DNA of 64,000 nucleotides, from the NCBI GenBank assembly GCA_964632505.1, contig CAZWCE010000013.1:1-64000 (forward strand), given 5' to 3'. The stretch's first letter is position 1; the number at the start of each line of letters is the position of its first letter. Below are positions 17,801-26,359 of this stretch, in pieces. This stretch comes from CAZWCE01 sp964632505. Lineage in GTDB: Bacteria > Planctomycetota > Planctomycetia > Pirellulales > Thermoguttaceae. Made by a program: the position numbers and the translations under genes. The notes under the pieces were generated by a model, which made no database searches, was not told the origin of the DNA, and saw only the letters and a list, made by a program, of their open reading frames with translations.

Positions 17801-18124
17801 CATGGCAACGGCGTCTTCCTCTCCGCTCTGAAAGGAAACAACATCCGTTGCGAGACGCGCTTCGATGACCGGTTCATCGCCACCTCTCCCGTCGGATCGT
17901 TCCGCCCCAACCGCTGGGGGCTCCACGACATGCATGGAAATGTGGCCGAATGGACCTCTTCGGCGGCGAGTTGGAAAGAAGAGGGCGCCCGGGACGAAAT
18001 GGCGGTCCGGGGGGGATCCTTCCGCGACCGACCGGAACGCTGCCGCATCGATTTCGAGCTTTCGTTCCCAAAATGGCAGCGGGTCCACAACGTCGGTTTC
18101 CGCGTGGTCGCCGCCTCACCTTGA
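14807..18124 (+). CDS. HzsA-like dihaem protein fused to a C-terminal FGE/SUMF1 domain
   Basis: 1105 residues from the ATG at 14807, chosen because AGGAGAT lies upstream and a signal peptide follows (MFRSLVFSRLFLVAGILL, cleavage at SHA-E). Residues about 130-500 form a six-bladed-propeller-like region (FDLDYEAEKLLFTM, IFEIGIDGAGLRRVTRD, GKIVYSSTASF) as in hydrazine synthase alpha. Next comes the HzsA middle domain with GTVPIDEDGSVAFTIPA. Two CxxCH haem sites follow, at Cys587 (CVGCH) and Cys637 (CVDCH). From about residue 860 there is a formylglycine-generating-enzyme-like domain (SEVTHRQYLEF, AFRLPTGEEWTRAC, GLHDMHGNVAEW, VRGGSFRDRPERC). Only the second of the two catalytic FGE cysteines is kept, so sulfatase activation is doubtful. 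It is probably a periplasmic redox protein. Confidence 0.85.
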   Translation: MFRSLVFSRLFLVAGILLSPMLPQASHAEVTPHQLESLELAIRDLNDNHPRTYRGESFLQELEALRKLPRDSKEAEKRFWRLRREALLANPLLDFQTLLLLKRAKGQLGLPTNHQCNSMLEMTGWDNEIALLKDVREPSTLTTLYRPPEGEYVGEFDLDYEAEKLLFTMPDLKTDYRGQGTLSTDSLVQSRWLRDFKNARISTRHDGSWQIFEIGIDGAGLRRVTRDVYNDVDNFDGCYLPDGKIVYSSTASFHAVPCWHGKERACAIFRMNADGTDVRQLTFDQDLDLHPMVLPTGQVIYSRWDYTGTMHMYMRPLMVMNPDGTGQRAVYGSNSYWPNGLYFPRAVPGKPNRLISILAGYHSPPRMGKLALLDLTQGWYEEKGVVQMIPGRGERIEPTIRDNLTGGDWPQFLHPYPLNEKYYLVAMKRHAKANWGIFLVDVFDNLVPLLQSDRHDFFEPIPVTSRRKPPVIPDRTDLESKTATVYLHDIYAGPGLEDVPRGTVKELRIVGYHFGYPGMAGPDKIGIGGPWEVMRILGTVPIDEDGSVAFTIPAKTPIALQPLDQEGKAVQLMRSWFAAMPGEVVSCVGCHEQLRDVPQVRFEKAAVGVPKEIEPWYGSARGFDFEREVQPVLDAYCVDCHNEEHESPHCPDLRAERFFPDYQGRTLNELGARRLHPKLEQHLGGKKVKYTPAYEALIPYIRRVGIEDNVRLLTPGEYHADTSELVQMLQRRHYGVRLDEEAWDRLCTWIDMNGPCHGTWSEVGPIPDRAHHRRLEVAALYRGIDENWEIVPPLRKSTFDHTEKAMSPETAFQKARRPKPSTKKAVDQNRTDTTPIEPLDLPSREVALGDGVTLRLVRLPDVEDDKENQASLWMGVSEVTHRQYLEFDATHESGFFMKRYPDRNGPGLSLEGDDLPVTRVSWNQADRFCQWLSKKTDLAFRLPTGEEWTRACGAGCPDSQPMFYGSLDDDFSRFANMADRSLSLPPPATGGVTSNIMFHGNGVFLSALKGNNIRCETRFDDRFIATSPVGSFRPNRWGLHDMHGNVAEWTSSAASWKEEGARDEMAVRGGSFRDRPERCRIDFELSFPKWQRVHNVGFRVVAASP

Positions 18125-18157
18125 TCTTGCAGCAATGGAATCATCCTTTTCGGACGT

Positions 18158-18203
18158 CCATGCGTGAACCGAGGGGGCATTGCTTATGCGCACATGAATA
18201 AGA
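18158..18203 (+). repeat. Dispersed 46-bp intergenic repeat, copy B
   Basis: The segment runs ATGCGTGAACCGAGG, GGGCATTGC, TTATGCGC, ACATGAATA. It matches the reverse complement of 4413-4458 with about five substitutions. It fills most of the 79-bp gap between the convergent stop codons of the HzsA-like and cyclic-nucleotide-binding genes. Confidence 0.75.
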
Positions 18204-21200
18204 TCAATCCCGCTTGAGGATTTCGCAACCTTCCGGCAGATCGATGTATTTGTCGATCAGTCCGTCGTACAAGTCGGGGCATTTGAAAAAGAGCTGGCTC
18301 CCGCTTTCGAAGGCGCTGTCCAAATAGATATAGTAATGTCTTCTCCAGTTGATGTTGTCTTTTTCGTCCATGAAGAGAAGGGCTTTCTTGCGGACGTCGT
18401 CCTGTTTGTTTCGCCAACTCCAGCGGAAGTGCATGTAAGCGGCCACGAGGGTGTCGCTGTGCAATAGGTCCATGCCGGCGTTGGCCTTGCTCGATTCGAA
18501 CCGGTAGTCGGCAAACAGTTCCCACATGGACGACCGGCGTTGATCGACCCTTTCGAAGTATCCCGGCATGATCAACGTTCCCGCATCGACATTCGACCTG
18601 GGAGATGCCATATAGCCTCGGCTTCCCATCGACGGCGCCAAAAAGATAAACGGAGGTTGACGCATCAGAACCCGGCTGTTCTTTTTAGGGGCCGGAAACA
18701 GCGATTCCTGGCAAAGCAAGGGGTCTCGCTTTTCGCCTTCTTCCATTTCCTCGATCACCGTTTCTCGGGTATTCGGAACATTCAGTTCCGGACGAAAACG
18801 TTCTCGGAGGGTCAGTGGCAGAAAATGCGTGGTGAATTTCGCCACCAACCGGCAGTAACGTTGCAAGGTGGCGACTTCTCGATTGATGATCTCCTTTTGC
18901 ACCATTCTGAGAGGGCTTTTGGTGATGACATCGCGTGTCCGATTCTGGTCGAATTCCAATTTTGGAAGCAATTTGTGTTCGATGCGTTCCACCGCCACCT
19001 GGAGGCGTCCCATTTTTTCCTTCGCGCCCATGAGTTCGTACCCGGCCTGGGCTTTTTTGGCCTTCGCCGCTTTGGTGCCGGTAGTCGGGGAAGTCGCAAC
19101 CTTGTTCAGTCCCGAGACGGCTTCTCGCTGCTGCTCCAATTCCTTTTGGAGCTCCACCAGACGTTGTTGCACCAACGGAGTGTAGAGCTGACGCTGGATG
19201 TACCGACGCCAAGCATTGTCGACCTTCCACTCCGGCGAGTTTCGCTGTTTCAATTCGAGTTCTTCACTCATCGACTGCGGCAGGAGCCCATGTCCGATCA
19301 AATCGAGGCTTTCATCGGAGAAATAGATGTTGTGACCGTGTAGTTCTTGCTCCACCGAAAGATGTGGTCGAACGCAGTCCATCAGGATCTGCTTGGCAAT
19401 TTCGGTGTCGAGAAAAATCGGACTGTGCCCGATCGCTCCCCAACGAAGGAAGGAACGCAAGAATGGTTCGTCGAGGGGATCGAACCGTCGATGCACCAAA
19501 AGGTGGGCCGACTGACGGTAGATCTCCCAAAACGACTCGACCATCGCTTTCTCGTTGCGACGTTTCTCCATGCGAATCGCCGAGACCATGTGGCTCATCT
19601 TCCTTTCCGATTGCTTCAATTCTTCCTTCTTGTCGTTCATCGGATCCGACTTCTTCGAGACGATCTTCAATATTTTCGTCGATGCCGTCTCCTGTTTCGA
19701 GAGCGACTTCTGCTCTTTTTTCGCCTCTTTCTTCTTCTCCGATGCTTCCTGAAGGTGATTGTCGAGCTGGATCGTGTAGAGAGTCCATCCAAAAAGGTCG
19801 CTGGCCCCCTGCACGCTGTGCTTCAGAAAGAACTGGTAGAGCGGCTCCTGATTGCAGGATGCACTGCATGCCAGGAGAATGCTTTTGAATTTGTGCAGAA
19901 GTTCCTCCATCAGTTGGATTTGCTTCTCTCCGAATTCAGCGATCGGTTGAAACAATTCGGAATCGATCGCTTTTTTGCGGTATCCCTCCAACTCCTTGCG
20001 CATCCGTTTCAGTCCCGATTCGGTGATCGGATATTCGACCGCCGATTTCTGCCGGCGGATTTCACTTTTGATCTCCGGGTCGATCTCTTCCTCGCTCTGT
20101 TCCAGTCTGAGACGCTGGGACTGAACCTCCTCAAGTTCGCACAAGAGATCGAGTCGTTCTTGGAACGCATCCGACGCTTGCTGGGAAATGTGGCATTTCG
20201 TCAATTCCTCCATGCAATTCTCGATCCTCTCCTTTCGCTGCTCGATCACTTCCTCCGTCACTTCTGGAATTAGGGAAAAAGGCGGCACCGCGCCGGTGTC
20301 CTCCTCTTCGATATTCTCCGGAAGATCGTTTTTCCGAGTGGCGTTCATGACGAAATCGGGCGGCAGCTTTTTGGGCTTTCCGGCGCCGTCCTTTGACGCC
20401 TGCTGGGGCGGTTCGCCGACTTCGGAAGATGCGGGCTTGGAATCGGTTTCTGCTTGCGGAGTCATTTCCTCCGGAAGCCCTGTTTCGCTCTTATCCTTTC
20501 CTTCCGCCTCTTGCTCCTCTTCGGGCGAAGAGGTTTCCGTTCCCCCTTCATCGAAGGTCTCCGCATGAATCGATTCCTTCGAAAGACGACCGTTCGGAGG
20601 CGACTCCGGCATGGAAGTGGACGCCTGATCTTTCATGGTTTGAACGGTGTTTTCCTCTTGGGTCAACCCTTCCGTTTGAGAAGGGGGATCCCCATCGGCG
20701 GACTCTTCCGAGGAGGTTTCCTGCTCGAGCGGCTTCTCCTCCATCTCTTCATGAGGGGAGAGATCCTCTTCGAGTGTTTGCTCCGATTCGAACTCCAGAG
20801 CAGTCGCGTCGCGCGATTCCGTCACCGAGAGAGGCTTTGCTATTTCCTGGGAAGTGACATTTGCTTCCGACTCTTCAAGGGAGGAGGGGGCCGCAGGAGG
20901 TGAAGCCGAATGGCAATGTGGCAACAACTCTTGCATTTCCTTGGCCATGGCTTGGCAGAGTTGATGCATCATTTCCGGATGCGATTGGAGGAAGGAATCT
21001 ATTTTCTCAGAGGGGAGGCGAAATAGCGTGCTGCTTGTCAAGCTCGTGGCGGTGAACTCCCTGGGAACCTTCAGAAGAGCGGAGGATTCCCCCACGAACG
21101 TCCCGGGATCCCGAAGGATGAACAATTCCCGATCGTCTTTGGAAATGCGAACCTCACCCTTGGTCAGCAAAAAAAGGGCATGCGGTGGAGGATCTCCTTC

Positions 21201-21518
21201 TCGAAAGATCTCTTTTCCTTCGGCGAAACGCACCTTCTGAAAACCCGCTCCTTTTGATTTGGACGGCTTCGATGACTTCGAGGACCTGGAAGGGGAGCCG
21301 CCGACTGTACCCCCAGCATCCTGGAGTTGTTCCTCGGTGACCCATCCTTGCCTGATGAGCATGTTTTCCAGGGGTTCGGGATTCGCTTCTCCCTTCTCGG
21401 TCTGTTCCGATTGCATGGCCGTGCATCGCGAGATTTGTTCTTCCGAAATGATTCCCTTGCGCAAAAGTTCTGTAACCGTTGCCGGAAGAGACGAAGGAAG
21501 CGTTTTGCTGGCATTCAT
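18204..21518 (-). CDS. Large cyclic-nucleotide-binding protein with MshEN-like, acidic and coiled-coil regions
   Basis: 1104 residues from the ATG at 21518; the frame opens 35 codons earlier, but that part is not protein-like. Residues about 13-70 resemble an MshEN-type domain (LLRKGIISEEQISRC, LIRQGWVTEEQLQ). A cNMP-binding domain spans about 93-200 (EIFREGDPPPHALFLLTKGE, then FVGESSALLKVPREFTATS). It keeps the Glu and Arg of the phosphate-binding cassette. Residues about 205-400 are very acidic and low in complexity. The C-terminal 700 residues are helical and basic, with predicted coiled coils, and contain LYTPLVQQRLVELQKELEQQ and RGYMASPRSNVDAG; I recognise no domain there. It follows a pilM-like gene on the same strand. 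A second-messenger-controlled structural role is possible but unproven. Confidence 0.75.
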   Translation of the reverse strand: MNASKTLPSSLPATVTELLRKGIISEEQISRCTAMQSEQTEKGEANPEPLENMLIRQGWVTEEQLQDAGGTVGGSPSRSSKSSKPSKSKGAGFQKVRFAEGKEIFREGDPPPHALFLLTKGEVRISKDDRELFILRDPGTFVGESSALLKVPREFTATSLTSSTLFRLPSEKIDSFLQSHPEMMHQLCQAMAKEMQELLPHCHSASPPAAPSSLEESEANVTSQEIAKPLSVTESRDATALEFESEQTLEEDLSPHEEMEEKPLEQETSSEESADGDPPSQTEGLTQEENTVQTMKDQASTSMPESPPNGRLSKESIHAETFDEGGTETSSPEEEQEAEGKDKSETGLPEEMTPQAETDSKPASSEVGEPPQQASKDGAGKPKKLPPDFVMNATRKNDLPENIEEEDTGAVPPFSLIPEVTEEVIEQRKERIENCMEELTKCHISQQASDAFQERLDLLCELEEVQSQRLRLEQSEEEIDPEIKSEIRRQKSAVEYPITESGLKRMRKELEGYRKKAIDSELFQPIAEFGEKQIQLMEELLHKFKSILLACSASCNQEPLYQFFLKHSVQGASDLFGWTLYTIQLDNHLQEASEKKKEAKKEQKSLSKQETASTKILKIVSKKSDPMNDKKEELKQSERKMSHMVSAIRMEKRRNEKAMVESFWEIYRQSAHLLVHRRFDPLDEPFLRSFLRWGAIGHSPIFLDTEIAKQILMDCVRPHLSVEQELHGHNIYFSDESLDLIGHGLLPQSMSEELELKQRNSPEWKVDNAWRRYIQRQLYTPLVQQRLVELQKELEQQREAVSGLNKVATSPTTGTKAAKAKKAQAGYELMGAKEKMGRLQVAVERIEHKLLPKLEFDQNRTRDVITKSPLRMVQKEIINREVATLQRYCRLVAKFTTHFLPLTLRERFRPELNVPNTRETVIEEMEEGEKRDPLLCQESLFPAPKKNSRVLMRQPPFIFLAPSMGSRGYMASPRSNVDAGTLIMPGYFERVDQRRSSMWELFADYRFESSKANAGMDLLHSDTLVAAYMHFRWSWRNKQDDVRKKALLFMDEKDNINWRRHYYIYLDSAFESGSQLFFKCPDLYDGLIDKYIDLPEGCEILKRD

Positions 21519-21886
21519 GATTGCACATCCAAGTTTGATAGTGTCTTCACACCAGGAAATAAGAAATGCGATATTCTTCGTGGGAGGAGTATTCAAGACT
21601 CTCTTCCCGGGAGGAGCTGCCACGATAAAAAACTATACTATATAAAAAGTTTTTTTTCGTGGTTTTGCCTCTTTCGGCGACATGAGAATCCCATCGGTTA
21701 TGGTGCTTTGCAGCGTATCCGATTGGGAAAATCCGCAGAAGGGATCCAGCAGTCGCCAACGCAACGATCGGAAGAAGAGATTCATCCGGAATAGACGGAA
21801 TGAATGTTACGAACCTGCCGACCGGGCGTTCTACGATCGGCGATCATTTCTCGATGAACCGAGCACGGCTTTTTCGGATGGTTTCT
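21519..21886. other. AT-rich intergenic region, probable promoter of the cNMP-binding gene
   Basis: 368 bp without a gene. Around 21628-21658 an AT-rich imperfect dyad (AAAAAACT and AGTTTTTTT arms) could end pilM-side transcription; on the minus strand the same stretch contains TATAGT about 115 bp before the next start. I cannot decide between these readings. Confidence 0.4.
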
Positions 21887-23116
21887 TCAAGAATGATCCA
21901 GGAAGTGAAAGAGTTGCTGGAGTCCTTTCAATTGAGAGGCTCCTCCGGTGAGATAGAGTGCTTCGATCCGATCGGCTTGTTTTTCGAACTGCTCGCAACG
22001 ATGGCGAATCTGTTGGCTCAGCTTGACCCCTATCTCTTGCCAGATGCCGGCCAGTTTAAGCTGGGCGCTTTGCTGCAAGGAGGATCGCTTGAGAGACTCC
22101 CCGGCTTTCCAAACGATTTTCTTTCCGCGGCATATTTTTTCGGTGAACGCATTACCACCAATCGGGATGGTTCCAATCATGATTTTGGAAAGCGAGTAGA
22201 TACTGACCTCCGTGCTGCCGGCTCCGATGTCGACACTCGCGAAGGGACGGAACGTGGAAGAACCGTTGGTCGACTCGAACGAGAACTCCGTTCCTTTTTT
22301 TGGGTCGGTCTCCACGTCGGGGAATCGTTTCATCAGAAGGTAATTCAGATTTGCAACGGCATTGGGGATCATCATCTTCGGCTGAATGGAATTGTCTTTC
22401 AAGACCCGCATGAAGTTGCGCATCAATTCCTGCCGCACGAGGGAGACAAGAACGGTTTGGGACCAGTTTCCCTCAGGGGTGCAGAACCGCCCGGCGACCC
22501 CGTGGGTCCACATGTATAGGTAGTCCGTCGAGGGGAGATGATACCGGACCTCATGATAAATGGCTGCTTCCGTTCTTTTTTTGTCGATGGCCGGGAGATT
22601 GATGGAGGAAAAGAGACAGTCGTCGGTGGAAAGCCCGACACAAACGGAAGCCTTGGAAAGAGAATGTTTTTCGGAAAAAGAAGCGAGCGTTTTCTCGATG
22701 CGTTCCCGCTTGATAACTTCATCGAGAATGATATCTTGACTATAGCGAATGCAGTAGGCTTCCTCCAGGACGATTTTCTTCCCTTGATTCATCAAAGAAA
22801 GGTGCACCGCCTTGAGGCTGTCGTAGCCGATATCGATCCCCCAACAATGATTCTTCGGGGCGCCCTTCCACCAGGCGGAAAATCGCTTCGTCGGGGATTG
22901 GTTCTCCTCAAGGTGATCGATTTGAATCGGTGCTTTCCCCAAGCCTTGCAGCGCAAGACCGATTGCCGTCCCCAAACGCAATTCGCTCCTGGAGAGCAGT
23001 TTGCGATCCGTCTGGTCAACGAGAAAGCTCGTCGGCACATCGCTCAGAAAACGATATCGCTTGGGCTTTTTGCCTGCAGAAGCGGCTTTATTTCCAATCA
23101 CGGAGGTATCTGACAT
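21887..23116 (-). CDS. PilM-like type IV pilus assembly ATPase
   Basis: 409 residues of the actin-like FtsA/PilM fold. CWGIDIGYDSLKAVHLS is the first phosphate loop, PFASVDIGAGSTEVSIYS the second, and ALYLTGGASQLKGLQQLF the adenosine motif. The SHS2-like part reads TEAAIYHEVRYHLPSTDYLY. PilM recruits inner-membrane pilus proteins in type IV pilus and type II secretion systems. Residues 1-95 are an extra N-terminal region, longer than in classical PilM, as is usual in planctomycetes. GGGAGAAC lies just before the ATG. No pilN, pilO or pilQ is adjacent; the neighbours are a DUF1573 protein and two DUF1559 pilin-like proteins, so it may serve a planctomycete-specific pseudopilus. Confidence 0.8.
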   Translation of the reverse strand: MSDTSVIGNKAASAGKKPKRYRFLSDVPTSFLVDQTDRKLLSRSELRLGTAIGLALQGLGKAPIQIDHLEENQSPTKRFSAWWKGAPKNHCWGIDIGYDSLKAVHLSLMNQGKKIVLEEAYCIRYSQDIILDEVIKRERIEKTLASFSEKHSLSKASVCVGLSTDDCLFSSINLPAIDKKRTEAAIYHEVRYHLPSTDYLYMWTHGVAGRFCTPEGNWSQTVLVSLVRQELMRNFMRVLKDNSIQPKMMIPNAVANLNYLLMKRFPDVETDPKKGTEFSFESTNGSSTFRPFASVDIGAGSTEVSIYSLSKIMIGTIPIGGNAFTEKICRGKKIVWKAGESLKRSSLQQSAQLKLAGIWQEIGVKLSQQIRHRCEQFEKQADRIEALYLTGGASQLKGLQQLFHFLDHS

Positions 23117-23281
23117 GTTCTCCCGTTTTCTGTGAGTTGCATATCCCGAACGGACCGAAAATCAGCACGCCGACCTCAAGGAAAAATACCGCGAGCGCAG
23201 AATCCATGGCACCGCTCGCCTCCGAGAAATATTTTTTTCCGAGCGAACCGCGGGCCCTCTCATTCAGTGCGATCCGTCCTA

Positions 23282-24502
23282 TTACGGATTCAATACGATG
23301 AAATGGAGGGGAATGACGATTTCCGGGATCGAATCATGACGGGTCAACAGTCGAACCTGACTGTTTTCTCCCGAGTAGACACCAGGAGTCGCTCCGGGAG
23401 TGAGCGATATGTTCACTATGTAGATCCCCTTTTCCGGTTTGCCTTCTACCGCCGGTTGGCATTCGGCTTCGACGAAATCCGGCTTCACACGAATATCATG
23501 GATGTCGAGCACGGGATTCTCATCGCGGATCTTCAGCATGATCGTTGCTTGGACCTTCTGTCCCGGTAGGCATTTTCCCATGTCCAAAACATCATCGGAG
23601 TTTAGTCGTTTGCCGATGAACTCGTAAGGCGGATGGACGGTCTGATCGACCAACACGGTGACTTCACGGGCCTCGGTTTCGTCCAGCTCGCCCGATTTCT
23701 TTCGAGGCGCTACTTCCACGAGCAATCGCTCGATACGGTTGCCTACTTCCTGATGACTAGGAATATCGAGGAAGAGATCTTTTGCCGATGTCGCTTCCAG
23801 CTGTTTCCGTTTCACGGGCCCGGCTTCCTCGAAACGCCATTGGAACGCCTCGTTCGAAGAGGTGACGCTGAGGAGGTCGAAGTCGTCCCAGACTTCGGAA
23901 TAAAGCGTCACCTTTCCCTCCTGCGGCGGTAATTCTCCATATCCTTGAAAGCTGAGAATTTTGCGATCGACATCTAATATGGTGCGGATGGTACCGTGAA
24001 TGCGGAAGGTCAGCAAGGGACATTCCGGGTCGTTCGTATAGACTTCGGAGCCGTGGGTGAATTCACCTTTTTCTTCGTCGCGGAGTTTGGAGCTGATCTC
24101 GATGATCGCTCCCATCCCGGGGGGAATGCCGGTTTCGGGAATCGAACTCATTGTACATTGACAGGTGGTTTTGCCTCGCTGCAGCTTCAGCGGAGCTTCT
24201 CCGCGATTGATGACGCGGAATCGGTATTCGGCGTGGTCGGTCGGGTCGAGTGTCCCCAACTCACAGAAAAAATTACCGGTTCCGTCTTTTTTCCGGACCA
24301 TGCCTTCATCGAGGACGACTTCAATGCGAGGCGTCTTATCCTCCGGAATCAACGAGGCACGAGCCTGGCGGGAACGGTCTTCTCGAAAGGGATTCCCGAA
24401 ATGGTGGATTCCCATCCACACGAGGACGATGGTCGCGCAAAAAACGAGAATGAGCAAAATGGGGGAAAACCGCTTGGAAGGAGGCGTTTCGTTTGTCATC
24501 AT
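23282..24502 (-). CDS. DUF1573-type membrane-anchored protein
   Basis: 406 residues from an ATG at 24502 (another ATG is the next codon); the frame is open 40 codons further up with no signal. One N-terminal helix (about residues 12-30, ILLILVFCATIVLVWMGI) anchors it. The periplasmic part contains ELGTLDPTDHAEYRFRVIN, GEAPLKLQRGKTTCQCT and VYTNDPECPLLTFRIHGT, the hallmark of DUF1573/ASPM-SPD-2-Hydin-like Ig folds with the CxC near the end of the second strand pair. A second beta-rich half repeats the pattern (DMGKCLPGQKVQATIMLKIR). Function in this family is unknown. It lies 165 bp upstream of the pilM-like gene on the same strand. Confidence 0.75.
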   Translation of the reverse strand: MMTNETPPSKRFSPILLILVFCATIVLVWMGIHHFGNPFREDRSRQARASLIPEDKTPRIEVVLDEGMVRKKDGTGNFFCELGTLDPTDHAEYRFRVINRGEAPLKLQRGKTTCQCTMSSIPETGIPPGMGAIIEISSKLRDEEKGEFTHGSEVYTNDPECPLLTFRIHGTIRTILDVDRKILSFQGYGELPPQEGKVTLYSEVWDDFDLLSVTSSNEAFQWRFEEAGPVKRKQLEATSAKDLFLDIPSHQEVGNRIERLLVEVAPRKKSGELDETEAREVTVLVDQTVHPPYEFIGKRLNSDDVLDMGKCLPGQKVQATIMLKIRDENPVLDIHDIRVKPDFVEAECQPAVEGKPEKGIYIVNISLTPGATPGVYSGENSQVRLLTRHDSIPEIVIPLHFIVLNP

Positions 24503-24593
24503 CGGTTTCGATTTCTTGGCGTGACGGGTTGTGGGGGGAGGAAGAAACGACAGTATATCACTGACGGCAGGATCATAAGAAGGGGGAAACGTC

Positions 24594-24631
24594 AAAAGGG
24601 GGCATGCCACCGATGGCGGCACGCCCCTTTG
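24594..24631 (-). terminator. Rho-independent terminator downstream of DUF1559 gene
   Basis: On the minus strand, GGGGCGTGCCGCC, loop ATC, GGTGGCATGCCCC is followed by CTTTTGACG. The stem is 13 bp with one mismatch and has a short U tract. It sits about 85 bp after the stop of the DUF1559 gene at 24717. Confidence 0.65.
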
Positions 24632-24716
24632 TCAGTCAGCAACGTCGACAGCCAACGGATCTTGCAGTCACACGGCAAGGATGGTTGTCAAACGATGACT
24701 TCATACAACAACGGTT

Positions 24717-26021
24717 TTAGAAGCCGGGGGCCTCGAACGGTTCGGACTTCTTTCCTTCCGGAGCGATGAAGACACCGCTGAAGATTTCGCGGGGCCTCAG
24801 CTCGACGGTATCGTCGGCGTAGCCCATTTGAGCGATCTCAGTTTCGGTGACATCGTCTTCGATGGCGAACCCGGGGTTCAGGTATCCGTCGCCATTTTCG
24901 TCGACGAAGACCTTGACGCTACCGTCGGCCATCAGAATGTTGGCGGTCGCTTTGCGGCCGGAGCCGTGCAGGGCCATCCAGTCGCGGGTGTCCTGCAACC
25001 AGCGGACGTCGGTATCGATATCGCCACCGGAAGGCCAGTAGGCTTGCACCACACCGCCGATGTTCTGCTCTTCGCGCTGCATTTGCAGTTTGAGCGAAGT
25101 TCCCTTCGGAATCAGCCCGATCGTGTTGTCGTCCATTTTGTACGTGGCGGGACCATCGTTGAACGACTCGACCAGACGCTCACCTGCTTCGAGGTAGGCG
25201 ATTTCTTCATCGTCGCCGTTACCGAGGGTATTGTCGGTCGGGACCTTCATGATGGAGAACTGAAGAATCGCTTCATCCGGATCGCCGGGGGCGGCATCGC
25301 CGAGCAGCGGGATGTTCGAAGTCGGGTACGGGGAGGACTCGAGGAGACGCTGGTTCAGCGGTCCGCGGGTACCGGCGAGGCCCTTGGCCGAGCTTTCGCT
25401 GGAGGTCAGCATTTCCTGACTCGACGGGTCGAACTTGCAGGCCGAACGGACCATGTACCAACTGGAAACGTAGTTGGTATTGTATCCCTGTTCGAGGAAC
25501 GCCCGAGCGATGTAATCGCCACGTAGCGAGGTTTCCCCACCACTGGTCATGGGGGGGCTATCAGCAACCGAACCACCTTCAATATGTTCCGCCGCTGCGC
25601 TATCGAAACGCTTGCAAGCACCATCGTCGAGACGGCTCGGGGGGCAACCGTCTTTCGCGTTGGTCGTGTCGGCACCGAGAAGGTCGTTGTACTTCTCGAT
25701 CGACTTGAGCGGGTTCGAGGGGCACAGCATCTCGGCGGGCTTCGCGGCACCCGTGTTGACCAGGTCGGCGACCCAACCCCAGGTATCGGGGCAACCGTCA
25801 CGACGGAAGTCCATCGCACCGGTGCTGAGACGACGGGCGGGATCGTTCGTGGAAAACGCAGCCAAGCCGATACCGAACTGACGCAAATTGTTCTTGCATT
25901 CCAGGGCACGGGCGGCGGCACGAGCGCGGGCCAGAGCCGGCAGCAACAGCGCGATCAGCACGCCGATGATGCCGATGACAATCAGCAACTCGATCAGAGT
26001 AAAACCTTGTCGTTTTTTCAT
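24717..26021 (-). CDS. DUF1559 protein with type IV pilin-like N-terminus
   Basis: 434 residues. It starts MKKRQGFTLIELLIVIGIIG, a perfect prepilin peptidase site (cleavage after the Gly) followed by a pilin helix ending ALARARAAAR. The CKNNLRQFGIGLAAFS segment and the late NILMADGSVKVFVDENGDGY motif define DUF1559 (SBP_bac_10), a family greatly expanded in planctomycetes. The central part has several cysteines that may form disulfides (KDGCPPSRLDDGACKRFD). A role in pseudopili or surface structures is assumed. TTAGGAG precedes the ATG by 7 bases. A terminator follows at 24594-24631. The gene upstream encodes a paralog with the same layout (WVADLV, CPSNP). Confidence 0.88.
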   Translation of the reverse strand: MKKRQGFTLIELLIVIGIIGVLIALLLPALARARAAARALECKNNLRQFGIGLAAFSTNDPARRLSTGAMDFRRDGCPDTWGWVADLVNTGAAKPAEMLCPSNPLKSIEKYNDLLGADTTNAKDGCPPSRLDDGACKRFDSAAAEHIEGGSVADSPPMTSGGETSLRGDYIARAFLEQGYNTNYVSSWYMVRSACKFDPSSQEMLTSSESSAKGLAGTRGPLNQRLLESSPYPTSNIPLLGDAAPGDPDEAILQFSIMKVPTDNTLGNGDDEEIAYLEAGERLVESFNDGPATYKMDDNTIGLIPKGTSLKLQMQREEQNIGGVVQAYWPSGGDIDTDVRWLQDTRDWMALHGSGRKATANILMADGSVKVFVDENGDGYLNPGFAIEDDVTETEIAQMGYADDTVELRPREIFSGVFIAPEGKKSEPFEAPGF

Positions 26022-26359
26022 TTCTTTCTCCTAAGTGATTGAGAAACTTGAAAAAGATACTTCCAGTAAGTTGTCTCGTAGGGGATGGAATGCCTCGGTG
26101 TGTTGAAAAAATGGGGGAGACGTTCCATCGGTTTTTCGCAATGTTTTTTCGCTTTGTTCGCTTTTTTTGCAGAGGCGGAAAAAAGGATTCCGCCAAAATG
26201 TGCTTGGTCAAACGATACTCTTCTTAGAAAACGGGTACCCTCCTTTCTCAATACTAAGAACAGAAAACGATGAATATGTGCGATGCAAATACTTCGATAC
26301 GGAAAAAGACGTGAAATGCCGGTCATGGGGTTCGCCGATACCTCTTTCTCCGTTCTCGA
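26022..26359. other. Intergenic region between two DUF1559 genes
   Basis: 338 bp, T-rich on the plus strand, without a gene. It contains a perfect GGCGGAA/TTCCGCC hairpin at 26174-26194 whose role (terminator without a good U tract, or regulatory) is unclear. The promoter of the downstream DUF1559 gene is expected here. Confidence 0.45.
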
